In this document: piece by piece, positions 6,496-8,906 of the stretch | Layout of the letters: each line of letters starts with the position of its first letter | How positions within the stretch are numbered: position 1 is the stretch's first letter | Origin: Euryarchaeota archaeon TMED117 | Lineage (GTDB): Archaea; Thermoplasmatota; Poseidoniia; Poseidoniales; Poseidoniaceae | Direction: 5' to 3' | DNA: 8,906 bases | Assembly (NCBI GenBank): GCA_002171315.2 | Contig: NHFS02000033.1 | Coordinates: forward strand, 1 to 8,906 | Notes under the pieces: generated by a model | The model's database searches: none | What the model was told of the DNA's origin: nothing | Seen by the model: only the letters and a program-made list of their open reading frames with translations | Translations under genes and position numbers: made by a program

Positions 6496-8906
6496 ATGAG
6501 AAAAATTACCCCTGTAATGCTTGTGCTTTTGTTGGTTGCTAGCCTAATGGCAAACATCGACATCGCACAACTTGAAACAAACGAAGTAGTAGAGGACACG
6601 GGAGCACGTTCAGGTGCCGACGTAGACCTTGTTGCAATTACTTCACCGAAAGAAACCGTTTGCGAACCAACATGCCGCAATGAACTCTTCGTAGGACAAG
6701 ATACGTCTTTCGAAGTATTCATTCAAAATTCTGGTGACGCTGCAATCACTGAACTTGGCTACAAAGCACAAGTTTGGAATGCTGATGGAAACGGAAACCC
6801 ACTAAACATTGCTATGGACAGCAATGGTGCAGATCTTGAATGGGACAACCCAGACGTTATCTGTGATGATACAACCGTTTGTGACGATCAATCCCTCGCA
6901 GCAGGAGACGTCTTCAAGGGCGGCAAGACAATGATTCAGTATGGAGGCAGCAATGCTGTTTGGACTCCAATCGCTGGTATCTATGTCGTTCAAATCGAAG
7001 TCTATTCAGACCAAGATGTTGATGCAACAAACGATGTTCAACAAGTCTATGTTGAAGTACGTGATTACATCGATATCGAAGTTGACATTTCCTGGGACGA
7101 CGGATCCACTGTCGCAACAGGTGAAGGCTCTAAGGCATTCACAGTTACAGTCGAACTCAATGGTTCCTCAGACTTCATTACTCACAACTTGACGATGCTC
7201 CTTGATGTCAACGGAGATTTGGATAGTGCAACAGCAGAAGATGGAACCGATTTACTCTCAGCATCTCTGGGTTCATTGGTCCACTCGGTCAATGTTGGTA
7301 ATGACATGCCTGTCTTGGTCTTTGAAAACGGATCTGATCCGATGGACAACCTCACTGAAATCCGTACTGTAATGTCCGACAATACCAATAACGGTATTTG
7401 GGAATACAAGGGTTCAGTCCTTCCAGACTCAAGTGGAGAAGACGCAGCCTACTCAATCGATGTTCAACTCGGTGGCTACTCATTGTATGGACAATTTGAG
7501 TCCTGCCAAGAAGTCGTTTCTGTAAACTCGACTGATGCAGAAGGAAACGAGCAAACAACCACTGAGACGTACAATCACTTCTGTGAAGAAGCATCTGTTC
7601 GTGATGACATTACGAACAACAACCGTGATGAAATCACTGGAGCTTTGCAGACCTTCCACGATATTCGTATCTCAATGCTTACTGTCAACCAAGGATACAA
7701 CTCTGATGGAACAGGAATCGCAACATACACCGTCGGTGCAGGGGAACCAGGCGACCTTTCAGTAGGTACCTCGTATGTTGATGCATCTGTTGAACACAGA
7801 GGTTCTTCAGTAACTGAACTGTATGATTGGAACGTTACCTTCACCATCACAAACCTCGATACAAATGAAGTCATCACTTCTATGGTAAACGAATGTGTCG
7901 AAGGTGTAGAACCTTCATACAACCATGCTATGCTTGGAACCGGCCAAATGGCCTTCACCCAAGGTCATGCTTGTACAATGGTGGAATTCGATGTTGGAAC
8001 ATACACAATCGAAGCAAACCTTGTGCTCGAAGGTAAGACGACTGATCAGAAACTTTCGAACAATCAAGTAACTATGGAGAAAGAAGTTCGAAACAACCTC
8101 CCAGTTGTTTCTTCCCTTGACCTTGTTACTCAAGGCGACCTCATGCTCGGTATGGAAAACATGCTCGAGTTCGAAGTCTCAGTCTTCGACGCAGATGACG
8201 TAACAGGCGAAGGATTGACGTACGCATGGGTTGGTGGTGCATCAAGTACCCCTCTCGCAGGATGTGGAGGTCAAGGCGGTGTTGGACGAACATGTTCAAC
8301 TCCAGTCATCCAAGAATTCGTTACAACCTTCCCAGTGAAGGTAACTGTCTCAGATGCTCACGGTGGATCGGTTACAGAAGAGATCATTATCGAAATCTGG
8401 AACGATGCAGTCGCATCTGACACAACCACTGCTGGAGTAACCATGGATTACTCAATCACTTACTTCAGTAAGGCAGCGTTCTCAATCGATGTCGAAGATG
8501 GCAACACAGCTTCTTGTGAAGGAATTACTCTTCCTGACTCCTCTGGTGGAGAATTGTCTGGTGTTTACACGCCAGTTGCAGTTATCGAATACAACCCTGT
8601 GACAACCTATGCTGCAAATGACGTTCTTGCTCAGAGCATGAACATGGTCTTTGATTCTAGCCTCGGAGCATCATCTCTCTGGTTTACAACAAACTGTAAC
8701 AGTGCTACATTGACTCAACTTCTAGCAGATGGCGCTACCAACAGCGAAGAGGACTCGACCAAGTCCGTTCTCTCTGCAGTCCTTTCAGGACCAGTATTGC
8801 CAGCGGGACAATTCTTGCTCATTGATGCTCCTTTGCAATCAAAGGACGCACCAAGTGCATCGATCAGTGGATTCAGTGCTAACGCAGAATACAACGGTGG
8901 AATCTC
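6496..8906 (+). CDS. Large secreted or surface protein with signal peptide and paired-cysteine beta domains, 3' truncated by the window edge
   Basis: The frame stays open to the window end; 803 residues are visible. Residues 1-20 form a signal peptide (MRK, then a hydrophobic core with PVMLVLLLVASLMA). There is no lipobox cysteine, so it is not a typical lipoprotein. A beta domain at about 44-188 (DVDLVAITSP start, FEVFIQNSGD) resembles CARDB domains. Two further beta-rich regions span about 190-380 and 383-530. A PKD/cadherin-like domain follows (about 533-637), with LEFEVSVFDADD, LTYAWVGG and VKVTVSDAHGG. Another domain continues off the window. Twelve cysteines lie in six close pairs (56/60, 123/129, 337/363, 467/493, 590/600, 674/734), as in disulfide-rich exported proteins. 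Several NxS/T sequons suit N-glycosylation. The chain is acidic and Asn/Thr/Ser-rich. Codons favour AAC and GAC, unlike the permease before it. Surface adhesion or an envelope coat role is possible but inferred; no enzyme motif is seen. I recognise the architecture, not the specific protein. Confidence 0.9.
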   Translation, partial: MRKITPVMLVLLLVASLMANIDIAQLETNEVVEDTGARSGADVDLVAITSPKETVCEPTCRNELFVGQDTSFEVFIQNSGDAAITELGYKAQVWNADGNGNPLNIAMDSNGADLEWDNPDVICDDTTVCDDQSLAAGDVFKGGKTMIQYGGSNAVWTPIAGIYVVQIEVYSDQDVDATNDVQQVYVEVRDYIDIEVDISWDDGSTVATGEGSKAFTVTVELNGSSDFITHNLTMLLDVNGDLDSATAEDGTDLLSASLGSLVHSVNVGNDMPVLVFENGSDPMDNLTEIRTVMSDNTNNGIWEYKGSVLPDSSGEDAAYSIDVQLGGYSLYGQFESCQEVVSVNSTDAEGNEQTTTETYNHFCEEASVRDDITNNNRDEITGALQTFHDIRISMLTVNQGYNSDGTGIATYTVGAGEPGDLSVGTSYVDASVEHRGSSVTELYDWNVTFTITNLDTNEVITSMVNECVEGVEPSYNHAMLGTGQMAFTQGHACTMVEFDVGTYTIEANLVLEGKTTDQKLSNNQVTMEKEVRNNLPVVSSLDLVTQGDLMLGMENMLEFEVSVFDADDVTGEGLTYAWVGGASSTPLAGCGGQGGVGRTCSTPVIQEFVTTFPVKVTVSDAHGGSVTEEIIIEIWNDAVASDTTTAGVTMDYSITYFSKAAFSIDVEDGNTASCEGITLPDSSGGELSGVYTPVAVIEYNPVTTYAANDVLAQSMNMVFDSSLGASSLWFTTNCNSATLTQLLADGATNSEEDSTKSVLSAVLSGPVLPAGQFLLIDAPLQSKDAPSASISGFSANAEYNGGI

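Noticed and set aside
6491..6499. ATG-ACA-TGA overlapping the start of the secreted-protein gene, as a minimal upstream frame
   Set aside because: Its ATG is only two bases from the Shine-Dalgarno, so it is unlikely to be used, and such a short frame arises easily by chance.
7575..7958. A 127-codon minus-strand frame within the secreted-protein gene
   Set aside because: The plus-strand frame runs unbroken from a signal peptide with paired cysteines and biased codons; the minus frame has no start signal or domain.

Overview
The window looks like a chromosomal segment of an uncultivated archaeon, most likely a marine euryarchaeon of the Marine Group II / Poseidoniales kind (Thermoplasmatota). 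This is an inference from gene content, not a database match. The pointers are an archaeal-type Nob1 (PIN nuclease plus zinc ribbon), archaeal TATA-like promoter elements with little or no leader, a very large double FtsX-type permease, and a large secreted protein with Asp-rich, CARDB-like and PKD-like domains. No rRNA, tRNA, CRISPR array, insertion sequence or long repeat is visible. The window is almost fully coding; the largest gap is 142 bases (6354-6495).

Layout. (1) Bases 1-467, + strand: the 3' part of a Nob1-type ribosome-maturation endonuclease, cut by the window edge. (2) Bases 468-770, - strand: a TatA-family twin-arginine translocation protein. Its stop codon directly abuts the Nob1 stop codon. 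(3) Bases 842-1090, - strand: a small ubiquitin-fold protein ending in Gly-Gly (MoaD/ThiS/SAMP type), probably co-oriented with tatA. (4) A 50-base divergent promoter region (1091-1140). (5) Bases 1141-6353, + strand: a two-gene ABC exporter operon with a LolD/MacB-class ATPase overlapping by ATGA with a 1508-residue FtsX-type permease. (6) A 142-base spacer with a T-rich terminator-like tract, TATA-like elements, a small GC inverted repeat and a strong Shine-Dalgarno. (7) From 6496 to the end of the window, + strand: a long secreted or surface protein (803 residues visible, no stop reached).

How the parts may work together. The ATPase and permease form one MacB/LolCDE-like transporter, a class that works on envelope substrates by mechanical transmission rather than ordinary transport through a channel. 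The permease carries an unusually large outer domain with a likely beta-propeller-like insert. The gene after it encodes a highly expressed-looking secreted protein with evenly paired cysteines. A link between the two is possible but rests only on adjacency, because the secreted gene has its own promoter-like region. On the other strand, a MoaD-like protein beside TatA fits the usual link between molybdopterin enzymes and Tat export, although the MoaD-like protein could instead act in protein modification or sulfur transfer.

I found no clearly new multi-gene defence or mobile system here. The points most worth following up are the permease outer-domain insert, the paired-cysteine surface protein, and the compact regulatory architecture (abutting convergent stops with T6 tracts inside each other's gene, and a single AT element equidistant from two divergent starts).
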